Shown here: positions 34,957 through 46,086 of the stretch, in pieces
Numbering within the stretch: the stretch's first letter is position 1
How the letters are laid out: every line of letters starts with the position of its first letter
From: Agapanthus africanus
Taxonomy: Eukaryota > Streptophyta > Magnoliopsida > Asparagales > Amaryllidaceae
Assembly (NCBI GenBank): GCA_030015575.1
Contig: JASDDO010000018.1
Location: 231,555,138-231,619,137, forward strand
Length of the DNA: 64,000 bases
Direction: 5' to 3'
Notes under the pieces: generated by a model
Database searches by the model: none
Told to the model about the DNA's origin: nothing
What the model saw: the letters and a program-made list of their open reading frames with translations, nothing else
Position numbers and translations under genes: made by a program

Positions 34957-36030
34957 ACCGTTGGTACTGAGGCACGAACTGAATGTTGTTAGACTTATTT
35001 CATGTGTTTATCTGTATCGGGAAAACTTGGGTGTTCGATTGTTCGATCGAAAAGTTTAGCATTTTCTATTTATCCGGAATGTGATACAATAATTGGAATT
35101 CACAAGTAGTTATGAGATAACTAAATGAATGTTATAAACATAGCAGTTTAGTCTCACTTAATCGGTTGCCACAGAATTTTGATGTGATCAAAAGTCCGTC
35201 GCAATCACGTAGTGTACGCGGATACTCGCCGGGTAAACTTAATAGACAGCCTCACTCCATAGCCCCGACCAAGTGACTGTAGGAGAGCCCCGTCGCCGAA
35301 AGCATCCGTTCGGGTGCTCGCGGTAGCGGTGTTCCGCCTTGGTGCACTTTGTCGACGGCGTCAGGGGTGCGGCCGTCTACTAAAGTTTGCGACGAGCATT
35401 CGATCAGAATGTCGGGAATCCTGTTGAATTGCCCGACTTGATATTGAAAAGAGTTTTCGATAATGAGACTAAAATGCGGGGTTTATAATTGTTAGGCATG
35501 CGATGTCTAAGTAATTCATTTGGTCAGGCATGCGATGTCTGAGGAGGTTGCGGATTCCAACTGTTGTAGTTTTACACTTTCTTTTCTGTGACCGTAAGTG
35601 TAATATGTGATATCGCCGGTTTCGTTGCTATATGTCAACGACAATTGGGATACGCATGTTTACTTACGTTGATGACATGTGATGTTATGTGTTGCTGGAT
35701 ATGTTATATTGGATCGTCGTGTTTGAATAGCCGGGGTTTTTTATGTGAGATGAGTGTTTTTCATTTTCATTCATGTAAAAACTTGTATGTAATATTCTTT
35801 TATTGGGGCGCTTCCAGGTTGCGGAAGTTGTCACCGTTTGTATATTATTACTTTTCTGCACTAGGATAGACCCAAGGAGGGGAGCACAAGTAACCGGGTT
35901 CTGGGGTCCAGTGGGAGACCAACTCGAGGAGTCGAGTCCGGGTCTCCTAACCCTAGAATTGGTAGGGTTGCTTGCCGCTCTCATAGGGGTCTTGGGGTGT
36001 GGGATTGGCTATTCGTCACGACCGTGGAAT

Positions 36031-36064
36031 CCGTGTTTTGTACTGGCTCGTATTGAAAACACGG
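36031..36064 (+). other. B2 mid-leader stem
   Basis: CCGTGTTTT pairs perfectly with AAAACACGG over 9 bp. Confidence 0.55.
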
Positions 36065-36399
36065 ACGTCCTAGTATATCCAATATTTCATATGTTTCTTC
36101 TGCTGTGATTTATCTGTGATCATGTGATGTTCTGTGACAGGTATTATATATAGTATATATGATATATTATATAGACGTTGCTTATGTTTTACACCCGCGC
36201 TAGCCCTGCCTCGCTCTGGCGTTAGTTACCTAACCTAACGGTGCAGACGGGACATCGAGGCGAATGCGGATGGCATAAGCGTACGTTATTTTTATCTGTG
36301 ATGGTTAGGTGGATTTAATTATGGGATATTCATTAATGAGATTAATGAAAGAAAATAAACCTATTTGATGTTGTGGAATCGAATTTCAAAATAAAACAG

Positions 36400-36660
36400 G
36401 TAGCTACAGTTCTTGCTTTGCATCGTGGTGTTCCTTGTAGAACATCCTGCACCTTATTCGACGAGGAAAGGACCGAAGATCCCTTCACCGGGAGTGACTC
36501 CTTTAGCAATAACTGGCAGATGCTACAACCCTCGGTTTGTCTTTGATCGCTTCTATAGTTTCCGCTTTGCACAGCGATATATATGATATATCCCGCACCT
36601 CATTCGACGAGGAAAGGACCGACGATCCCTTCACCGGGAGTGACTCCTTTAGCAAAACCA
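36400..36660 (+). repeat. B2 duplicated hairpin module
   Basis: Two copies ~147 bp apart ending in GATCCCTTCACCGGGAGTGA. Stem 1 is GGTGTTC/GAACATC (36427-36446) and stem 2 is GATATAT/ATATATC (36576-36592). The copies keep flanks while the stems differ on both sides. Confidence 0.6.
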
Positions 36661-36793
36661 GAAAAGCCTCAAAAGCACTCCATTTCAAAATCATTTGATT
36701 CTACAACGATATCAAGTTCATTACGCAATAGGTTTTCAGAAAAACCTGTCGTAGCCCTCCGTCATTTCAGATACGTACTAGTTAGTATTCGTG

Positions 36794-37010
36794 CTGCGGT
36801 TGTTTGGCCTCCGTCAAGGCGTAGTGTACGGTAGCTAACTAGTGCTTATCTGCTAGCATATGAAGCGATTGGATTAGGGTATTCGTACGGCGTTGTTTGG
36901 CCTCCGTCAAGGGTCGTGCGGGTGGGTTTAATTCAATCAGGAAATGACGGGTTGAACTTGACTAGCGGACTATGGGTTGTTTGGCCTCCGTCAAGGTCAT
37001 AGCGAGCTAG
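36794..37010 (+). other. B2 triple stem-loop array
   Basis: SL1 36794-36824 (CTGCG/CGTAG), SL2 36885-36919 (GTACGGC/GTCGTGC, all paired with wobbles), SL3 36962-37010 (CTAGC/GCTAG and CTATG/CATAG). Loops are GTTTGGCCTCCGTCAAGG in all three. Confidence 0.65.
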
Positions 37011-37436
37011 GGGCAAAATATTATCGGGAATTTCAAGTGTTGAAATTTGCAATGAGATTGCATACCTTCTATGAGATAGTTGGATCCCGATACCCGCTGT
37101 GAGTAAGAGTAACTCCTGGGAGAGTTTTATACATTACAATTAGCCGATTAAGTAGGTGTCTAGAAAGGTGTCAACGGGGTTACGCCTCTGGGAAAACGAG
37201 GTTTACATTAATTAGGTTCGTGCGAAAGCACGGGGGACCTCCCTCAAAGTACCGACACTGGCCTGGCTGAAAGATTGGCGAACTTGTAGTGTGTAATTAA
37301 TCCCGGCTAGTCTTTCCTTTTAGGGTTTGAAGGAAGATTTGATAAAAAGCAGTGGGAGCCATCCTGATTAGATAAAATAATAACCAATCTATTCTTGACA
37401 GAGCGCACGCTGAGTGTTTTCTTCTCTCTCTCTCCA

Positions 37437-40230
37437 GGCAGCGACCATATCACGCCTTAATCAAGATAATAATACGGATTATTGACCGAACCCGCTTGTT
37501 ATACTGAGCTGGGGAACGTTGGTCCCGCTCCAACTTATAATTGTTATAAGACCGAGCAGGAAATTGGGGAATACCAGAATTCCCGTGCCGCCTAAACGAA
37601 GAGAGTGCATGCTGATGCATCATCTTCGGGTGTGTTCGTTACAAAGAACTGTTTCTCTGTATCCTCTACATCCTGGGTATATGATACCGGATCAGGATCC
37701 CAGATATATAATCTGTTACATAGGGCTACAGAAAGGTAGAGGACTGAGAACGGGTGATAAGTTTCATGAGGCAGAAAACGGGGCAAGTGTTGCAGCCAAG
37801 TCTGTTGGTCACTGTCACCCTGTATTACGAATACATTGATTCTGAACGAATGTTATTAGATACCGAACCTGATATACAAAATCGTATCTATCTCTTTATT
37901 AGTAAAGAAATGATAAAATTTTGTATAGTTGGATAATGTTTTGAACATTTCCTATATCAAAAGTTGATCGGTTCAGGCACGTTATCTAAAAGCATTGATG
38001 TTCTAAATCAAACTACAGTTCTTAGTATATGGAACACACACAAGAAGAACAGTTCAGAAATGAACGAATCCTTCTTGAGGTATTGTAGACTAGGTCATAT
38101 CAATGCGACCCGACTGGCTGAGTTACATTTAGATGCATATTTAAATCAGTTTGAATTTACATCTTGTGAAACTTGCCAGTCATGTCACAAAGATAAGATG
38201 ACCATAGCTCTGTTTATTGGAAACAGAGAAAGAGTTAGTGAACTCTTGGGATGATACATGTTGATGTATGTAGGTCCCCAGTCTACAAATGCCAGGACTG
38301 ATTCTTTATACTTCATTATATTCTCTGATATTCTCTCAAGATTCAGACCCATGTTCCTGTTGAAACACAAGTCCGAGCCTTTTGAGATATTCACGGAATA
38401 TAAGTTAGAAGTAGAGAACCAATATAAGGGTATAAGTATTATGTCCTTTGATGTGATCAAAGAGGAGAATACTTGAGCACGGAAATCCTGGACTATTCTA
38501 AAGGAGAATGAGATTCTCTCTCAGCATTACTCCTCCATATACACCATTGCACGATGGTATATCGGGGCGGAGCAATCACACCCTATATGATATGGTGTGC
38601 TCTATGATGAGTATTACTGAGTTACCTATTTCCTTTTAGGGGTTATGCACTTGAGAAGCTGCATACCTATTGAATAGGTTCGAATCAAATCAGTTGCCTA
38701 CCACTCCATATGAGATATGGAAAGGGAAGAGCCCATGTCTTAAGCTAGTTAAGATTTGGGGTTGTCCGGCCTATGTCTAAAAGCAAAATCCGGACAAACT
38801 CGAGGCAAGATCTGTTATGTAGAACTGGAAGTGTTCCAGCCATACAAACTGCAGCTGATGATTTGGTAGAACCAAAGGATTCAGTAGATTCCAATGAACC
38901 TCAGCCTCTCCGCCGATCTAGTAGGGTTCCTCACCCACCTGAGAGTTACTTCGGTTTCTCCATGACAGTGGGAGCGAGGATTGCATCATGAGATGATGAC
39001 CCAACTAGCTTCGAGCTGGCCATCAGGAGTAAGACTCTGTAAGAATGGCTGGATGCTTAGCGATCTGAGATGGAATCCTTACACACCAACAAAGTATGGA
39101 CTTTGGTTGCTATATCTGAAGGGTTAAATCCCCATCAGGAGCAAGTATATCTTGAGAAGATTACTTGGTGTAGATGGAAAAGTTGAGACTTTCAAAGCTA
39201 GACTTGTTAAAGTTTGCATCATTGACCAGGTGTGGATAATGATGAAACCTTTTCAAGCAACTATGCTTAAGTCTATCCAGATCCTACTTGCCACGGCTAC
39301 ATACCATGACTACGATATCTGGTGGTTGGGTGTCATGACAGCTTTTCTAAATGATGTTTTAGAAGAAAGTGTCTATAAGTACACAGCCAGAGGGCTTCGT
39401 AGACAGTGGGAGTAGCGGAAACGTGTGCAAGTTGTTTTATAGGATAAAGCAGGCATCGCGGAGTTGGAACATCTGTTTTGATGGATTAGTCAAAGAAGTT
39501 GACATCATCAAAATGGTAGATGAACCTTGTATAAACAAAAAGGTAGTAGGGAGTGGTGATGATCCTCGTAGAGTACGTGGATGACATATTCTTGATGGGG
39601 AAGGAGTTTCCTATGCTACGCTCGATCAATCTCCGCTTATCACAATGATTCTCCATATAGGATCAAAGTGATACCTACTAAATCCTAGGTTTTTGATCTA
39701 TGAGATAGATCTAAATGGATGTTAGGATTCTCACTAGCTGTAGTGAGATGGTATCAATCGATCCTGGGAAGAATCACTGGTAGTGTTCCAGGGTGATAAA
39801 GACGACTGAATGTCAGTCACAGGCATTGTCTTTTCCCTCATTAAAGGGACGGTAAGATTGGAAGAGTTCCAAGCTAGATACCGTGGCATACTAGACGATA
39901 AAGGCTGGATACATCGCTGCTTAAGATGCTACCAAAGAGGCAGTCTGGGTGTATATTAGTTCATAAGATGAACTTTGTTCCTCCCATTGTGTGACAATGG
40001 AGTTGTGGCTTATGCCAAGGAACGCCGGTCCCATCAGTGATCCAGACATATTCTAAGGCAGTGTCACCAGATCATGGAGATGGATGATCTCCAGGGTGAT
40101 CGAGGTTTAGAGAGTAGACTCAGAGGACAACACAGCGGATCCACTCACAAAGGCCTGTTCCCAGAGAGAGACACTTTTATGGGATGGTTGAGTATGAGAT
40201 ACTACAACCACTGCTACAGATGGCCCTAGT
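37437..40230 (+). pseudogene. B2 gag-pol remnant, heavily deleted
   Basis: About 2.8 kb against 3.9 kb in A. Nearly all of gag is missing. The zinc knuckle is reduced to a YNCYKTEQE-like trace near 37540. The protease keeps SWVYDTGSGS near 37670-37700. Pre-integrase RYCRLGHINATRL...CQSC is at 38070-38190, followed by a stop shared with B1 (38252-38254). Reverse transcriptase shows QASRSWNICFD (~39450-39480) and VDD in EYVDD at ~39570-39584, followed by deletion of roughly 240 bp relative to A. RNase H traces run to 40190 (ADPLTKA-like). Many stops and frameshifts; no product is possible. Confidence 0.85.
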
Positions 40231-40232
40231 GC

Positions 40233-40243
40233 AAGTGGGAGAT
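40233..40243 (+). other. B2 polypurine tract
   Basis: AAGTGGGAGAT, intact despite decay of the neighbouring pol. Confidence 0.9.
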
Positions 40244-42458
40244 TGTTAGTTATATGTATGCCCTAGAGGCCATTACTATACATAGGATGTATATTGTAGT
40301 GGATGCTGGGACATATATAGGGAGGACTTTCTTGCTCGACATGATAGTATGCTATCTGGTTGATCTTTACCTTAACGTGTACACTGATTGTCTCTCTGTT
40401 ACATGTTGGTAAAGCCCTTAGGATGTGTACTTGACTCCTGGACTATGATGCGGATCATACTAGTGGGGACATGGTAGTCCATAAGTACATCCTTGAAAGT
40501 CCCTAGTCGTGGGTGTATCGAGACGGGGCATCGATATACCAGAGTAGACTAGCGTGTATCTTCTCGACCCATACAGTTGGGCGATGGATGATCCCATATC
40601 CATCGGTGTTTGACATCAGAGGAGATATACGGGTGCTCAGTAGAGACTGGGTACACTGGACGGACTCGCCGAGAACTCCCAGATGGTATTATACCTCACG
40701 TCAGATGGCAGTTCTCTGGTGACACTGGTACAGAGTAGTCTGTTGACCCGAGATCGTCATAGAGTCTTGTGTGGTTCCCACTGTGCTTTGATTTCCATCT
40801 TACCACGTCCAAGAGGGCGTGCAAAACGGTGGTTTTTGGGTACAGTCCCGAATCACAAGGAGGCAATGAGCGATAGGAGGGGATTCGTCTCTCCCGGTAT
40901 AGGGAGTTGATGTTGCGCTGTGTTCGATTGGCTATAACAGGAAATCCATGGCCAGGGTTGCTGAGATTTACTGGTAAGTGTTACCTGTAGTTTCTCGAAC
41001 AGTTATAGACCTCATATCGACACGACTTATCGAGCTATTGGGGGTCTGACGTTTACCACCCCTAGGCGAGATCTGCGACATATCAGATGATCAGACCGGA
41101 TTGTACGATAGTGTTACTGGTCGGATTCACTGGAGTGTGAGCGGGCTTGCTCGTCGATCTTCAGATCGCTCAATACCCGGGTGGCCGTTACGTTTAGCAG
41201 ACCGCTTGCGGCTTGTGGATGTTTGATATGATCATCATCGCTGCCGGCGTATTGACGAGTCTTTAGAGTCCTACACAGAGGTTTCCTGGCTCAAGCGAAA
41301 CGAAATAGGAGCACGTATGAGATATGTGCGGGACCGAGAATAATGCGTGTATGTGATACCGTATTCCATTCTCGCGATGAATGTATCGATTAGGTTATAT
41401 GCGATATACCCTAGTTATCGAATCAAAGGTTGATTCGATAAGACGATACATAGGATACTGGTCGGTTATATGCGATATGACCGGATCGTTAAATCAAGTG
41501 TTGATTTGATGATTTAATGTATAATTATATATTTGATATATTACTTTGCATTAACTAGTATTGGTTCACTTTAAATGGATTTTCTCACTCGGGTGTGCGC
41601 ATTGCATATGCGATATGATTTTTGTGCACTTGATTGTATCATGTTTGATGATGCATATCTTTTAATGAATTAAACCTAGGTTAAGTAAATGATTAGGGTT
41701 TTCTTTTATTCATTCATTTATCTTTTCATTTGCATTTAAAAGATAAATGAGAAAAGGAAAAAGAAGTCAAAAATGGTGGCTAGTTTTGTTTTCAACATGA
41801 AGCTTCATGAAGCTTTCATTAAGTCACCATTTTTGTCTCATCTCCTTAACCCTAACCATTCTTTAACCTTGGTCAATTCTCTACACTTAACTTGGGTTAT
41901 GTTATGATAAGAATGGATTATTCTTTTCTTTTTTAATAATCTTATCATATCATTTCTTCTTCTTCTTCCTTCAACTCAAGAAGAAAAACCTAGACTACAT
42001 CAATGGTGGATCGATGATATGCAGTGAGAAATCCAAAACTAAAGTCTACCCACTTCCTATTTCTTCATCCTCTACCTCTTGCCAAGTAGTAGAGTGTGTT
42101 TCCTTCACAAGTTTTTAGGGCTTGGTGAAGGTGGAGCTTGATTTAGCGATGCCTCGACGTAGATCATCTTCGGCATGGACATCGACGACCTAGCTCGCTT
42201 TTTCTCCGACGAAGCCGATTCTAGAGCCCGGATTCCTTTTGGGACAGCGGAGACGACTTCGTTGCGGAGCTATGGAGGTGGAGCACCGGATCTACAAGGT
42301 TGTATTTCCGATATCCCATAGTTAAGTTGTAACTAGATTGTTTTTCGCCTAGATTTCTAGCCAACGGTCCGTAGTCGGGTTTCTCGGCACCTAGATTTTT
42401 TGAAATTGGCATGGTTGATGCCTTGTGAGACCTCATTAGGATGCCTAGGAACCCTACA
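40244..42458 (+). repeat. B2 3' LTR
   Basis: 2,215 bp, mate of 32069-34288. It carries the heat-shock-type palindrome at 41799-41816. Confidence 0.93.
41799..41816 (+). promoter_or_regulatory. candidate heat-shock element in B2 3' LTR
   Basis: GAAGCTTCATGAAGCTTT, same as in the 5' LTR. Confidence 0.45.
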
Positions 42459-42463
42459 GAAAG

Positions 42464-43261
42464 GTCCGACGATCCCTTCACCGGGAGTGACTCCTTTAGC
42501 AAAACTAGAAAAGCCTCAAAAGCACTCCATTTCAAAATTCATTCGATCCTACAACAATATCAAGTTCATTACGCAATGGGTTTTCAGAAAAACCTGTCGT
42601 AGCCCTCCGTCATTTCAGATACGTACTAGTTAGTATTCGTGCTGCGGTTGTTTGGCCTCCGTCAAGGCGTAGTGTACGGTAGCTAACTAGTGCTTATCTG
42701 CTAGCATATGATGCGATTGGATTAGGGTATTCGTACGGCGTTGTTTGGCCTACGTCAAGGGTCGTGCGGGTGGGTTTAATTCAATCAGGAAATGACGGGC
42801 TTGACTAGCGGACTATGGGTTGTTTGGCCTCCGTCAAGGTCATAGGACGCTAGGGGCAAAAGATTATCGGGAATTTCAAGTGTTGAAATTGCAATGAGAT
42901 TGCATACCTTCTATGAGATAGTTGGATCCCGATACCCGCTGCGAGTAAGAGTTACTCCTGGGAGAGTTTTATACATTACAATTAGCCGATCAAGTAGGTG
43001 TCTAGAAAGGTGTCAACGGGGTTACGCCTCTGGGAAAACGAGGTTTACTGTAATTAGGTTTGTGTGAAAGCACGGGGGACCTCTCTCAAAGTACCGACAC
43101 TGGCCTGGCTGAAAGATTGGCGAACTTGTAGTGTGTAATTAATCCCGGCTAGTCTTTCCTTTTAGGGTTTGAAGGAAGATTTGATAAAAAGCAGTGGGAG
43201 CCATCCTGATTAGATAAAATTATAACCAATCTATTCTTGCAAGAGCGCACGGTGAGTGTTT
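42464..43261 (+). other. B1 leader, second part
   Basis: Resumes after B2 at GTCCGACGATCCCTTCACC and ends in the pyrimidine tract before gag. Confidence 0.85.
42642..42853 (+). other. B1 triple stem-loop array
   Basis: SL1 42642-42672 (CTGCG/CGTAG), SL2 42733-42767 (GTACGGC/GTCGTGC), SL3 42805-42853 (CTAGC/GCTAG, CTATG/CATAG). Loops as in B2, with one change (CTACGTCAAGG in SL2). Confidence 0.65.
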
Positions 43262-46075
43262 TCTTCTCTCTCTCTCCTGGTAGCGACCATATCACGCCTT
43301 AATCAAGATAATAATACGGAAATATTGACCGAACCCGCTTGTTATACTGAGCTGGGGAACGTTGGTCCCGCTCCAACTTATAATTGTTATAAGACAGAGC
43401 AGGAAATTGGGGATTACCAGAATTCCCGTGCCGCCCAAACGAAGAGAGTGCATGCTGATGCATCATCTTCGGGTGTGTTCGTTACAAAGAACTGTTTCTC
43501 TGTATCCTCTACATCCTGGGTATATGATACCGGATCAGGATCCCAGATGTGTAATCTGTTACATAGGGCTACAGAAAGGTAGAGAACTGAGAACGGGTGA
43601 TAAGTTTCATGAGACAGAAAACGGGGCAAGTGTTGTAGCCAAGTCTGTTGGTCACTGTCACCCTGTATTACGAATACATTGATTCTGAACAAATGTTATT
43701 AGATACCGAACCTGATATACAAAATCATATCTATCTCTTTATTAGTAAAGAAATGATAAAATTTTGTATAGTTGGATAATGTTTTGAACATTTCCTATAT
43801 CAAAAGTTGATCGGTTCTGGCACGTTATCTAAAAGTATTGACGTTCTAAATCAAACTACAGTCCTTTAGTATACAGAACACACACAAGAGGAAGAGTTCA
43901 GAAATGAACGAATCCTTCTTGAGGTATTGTAGACTAGGTCAAATCAATGCGACCCGACTGGCTGAGTTACATTTAGATGCATATTTAAATCAGTTTGAAT
44001 TTACATCTTGTGAAACTCGCCAGTCATGTCACAAAGATAAGATGACCACAGCTCTGTTTATTGGAAACAGAGAAAGAGTTAGTGAACTCTTGGGATGATA
44101 CATGTTGATGTATGTAGGTCCCCTGTCTACATATGCCAGGGCTGGTTCTTTGTACTTCGTTATATTCTCTGATAATCTCTCAAGATTCAGACATATGTTC
44201 CTGTTGAAACACAAGTCCGAACCTTTTGAGATATTCACGGAATATAAGTTAGAAGTAGAGAACCAAAACGGGTATAAGTATTATGTCCTTTGATGTGATC
44301 AAGGAGGAGAATACTTGTGCACGGAATTCCTGGACTTTTCTAAAGGAGAATGAGATTCTCTCTCAGCATTACTCCTCCGAATACACCATAGCACGATGGT
44401 ATATCGGGGCGGAACAATCACACCCTATATGATAAGGTGTGCTCTATGATGAGTACTACTGAGTTGCCTTTTTCCTTAAGGGGGTTATGCACTTGAGAAG
44501 TTGCATACCTATTGAATAGGGTTTCAATCAAATCAGTTGCCTAACGCTTCATATGTGATATGGAATGGGAAGAGCCCATGTCTTAAGTTAGTTAAGATTT
44601 GGGGTTGTCCGGCCTATGTCTAAAAGCATGATCCGGACAAGCTCGAGGCAAAGTCTGTAATGTAGAACTGGAAAGGTTCCAGCTATACAAAATACAGCAG
44701 ATGATTTGGTACAACCAAAGGATTCAGTAGATGCCAACGAACCTCAGCCTCTCCGCCGATCTAGTAGGGTTCCTCACCCACCTGAGAGATACTTCGGTTT
44801 CTCTATGACAGTGGGAGCGAGGAATGCATCATGAGATGATGACCCAACTAGTTTCGAGCTGGCCATCAGGAGTGAGACTCTGTAAGAATGGCTGGATGCT
44901 TAGCGATCTGAGATGGAATCCATGTACACCAACAAAGTATGGACTTTAGTTGCTATATCTGAAGGGTTAAATCCCCATCAGGAGCAAGTATATCTTGAGA
45001 AGATTACTTGGTGTAAATGGAAAAGTTGAGACTTTCAAAGCTAGACTTGTTAAAGGTTTTCGTCATTGACCAGGCGTGGATAATGATAAAACCTTTTCAG
45101 TACCTATGCTTAAGTCCATCCAGATCCTACTTACCATGGCTACATACCATGACTACGATATCTGGTGGTTGGGTGTCATGACAACTCTTCTAAAATGATG
45201 TTTTGGAAGAGAGCGTCTATAAGTACACTGCCAGAGGGCTTCGTAGACAGTGGGAGCAGCAGAAACGTGTGCAAGATGCTTTATAGGATAAAGCAGGCAT
45301 CGCGGAGTTGGAACGTCTGTTTTGATGTGTTAGTCAAAGAGTTTGACATCATCAAAATGGTAGATGAACCTTGTATAAACAAAAAGGTAGTAGGGAGTAT
45401 GGTGAAAATCCTCGTAGAGTACGTGGATGACATACTCTTGATAGGGAAAGAGTTTCTTATGCTACGCTCGGTCAATCTCCGCTTATCACAATGATTCTCC
45501 ATATAGGATCAAAATGATACCTACTAAATCCTGGATTTTGGATCTATAAGATAGATCTAATTGGATGTTAGGTATCTCACTAGTAGTAGTGAGATGGTAT
45601 CAATCGATCCAAGGGAAAATCACTGGAAGGGTTCCAGGGTGATAAAGACGACTGAATGTCAGTCGCAGGCATTGTCTTTACCCTCGGTAAAGGGACGGTA
45701 TGTTGGAATAGTTCCAAGCTAGATACCGTGGCATACTAGACGATAAAGGCAGGATACATCGCTACTTAAGATGCTACCAAAGAGGCAGTCTGGATGTATA
45801 CATGTTCATAAGATGAACTTTGTTCCTCCCATTGTGTGACAATGGAGTTGTGGCTTTTGCCAAGGAACGTCCGTCCCATCAGTGATCCAGACATATTCTA
45901 AGGCAGTATCACCTGATCATGGAGATGGTTGATCTCCAAGGAGATCGAGGTTAGGAGAGTAGATTCAGAGGACAACACGGCGGATCCACTCACGAAGGCC
46001 TATTCCCAGAGAGAGACTTTCATGGGATGGTTGAGTATGAGATACTACAACCACTGCTACAGATGGCCCTAGTGC
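43262..46075 (+). pseudogene. B1 gag-pol remnant, same lesions as B2
   Basis: A 108-codon frame (43256-43582) contains the knuckle trace YNCYKTEQE and the protease motif SWVYDTGSGS. Pre-integrase (NESFLRYCRLGQINATRL) is at 43904-44098, ending at the same stop as B2. The word PAYV-stop-KQ equivalent near 44616 is also shared. RT traces 45165-45494 include QASRSWNVCFD and EYVDDILLIG (YVDD codons at 45420-45431). The thumb region is deleted as in B2. RNase H traces run to 46010. Confidence 0.85.
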
Positions 46076-46086
46076 AAGTGGGAGAT
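46076..46086 (+). other. B1 polypurine tract
   Basis: AAGTGGGAGAT before the 3' LTR. Confidence 0.9.

Larger units (their letters stand above)
34304..37436 (+). other. B2 leader, ~3.1 kb
   Basis: Longest intact leader in the window and the best reference for the family. Non-coding, it aligns closely with B1 throughout. It ends at a CTCTCTCTCT tract before the gag remnant. Confidence 0.85.
32069..42458 (+). mobile_element. B2: non-autonomous Ty1/copia element, 10,390 bp, nested in B1
   Basis: Exact GAAAG duplications lie at 32064-32068 and 42459-42463. LTRs are 2,220 and 2,215 bp and nearly identical to each other, so insertion is recent. Leader, broken pol and purine tract are in order. Removing B2 plus one GAAAG rejoins the B1 leader at a sequence B2 itself carries intact (GACGAGGAAAGGACCGACGA near 36607). 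Confidence 0.95.
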
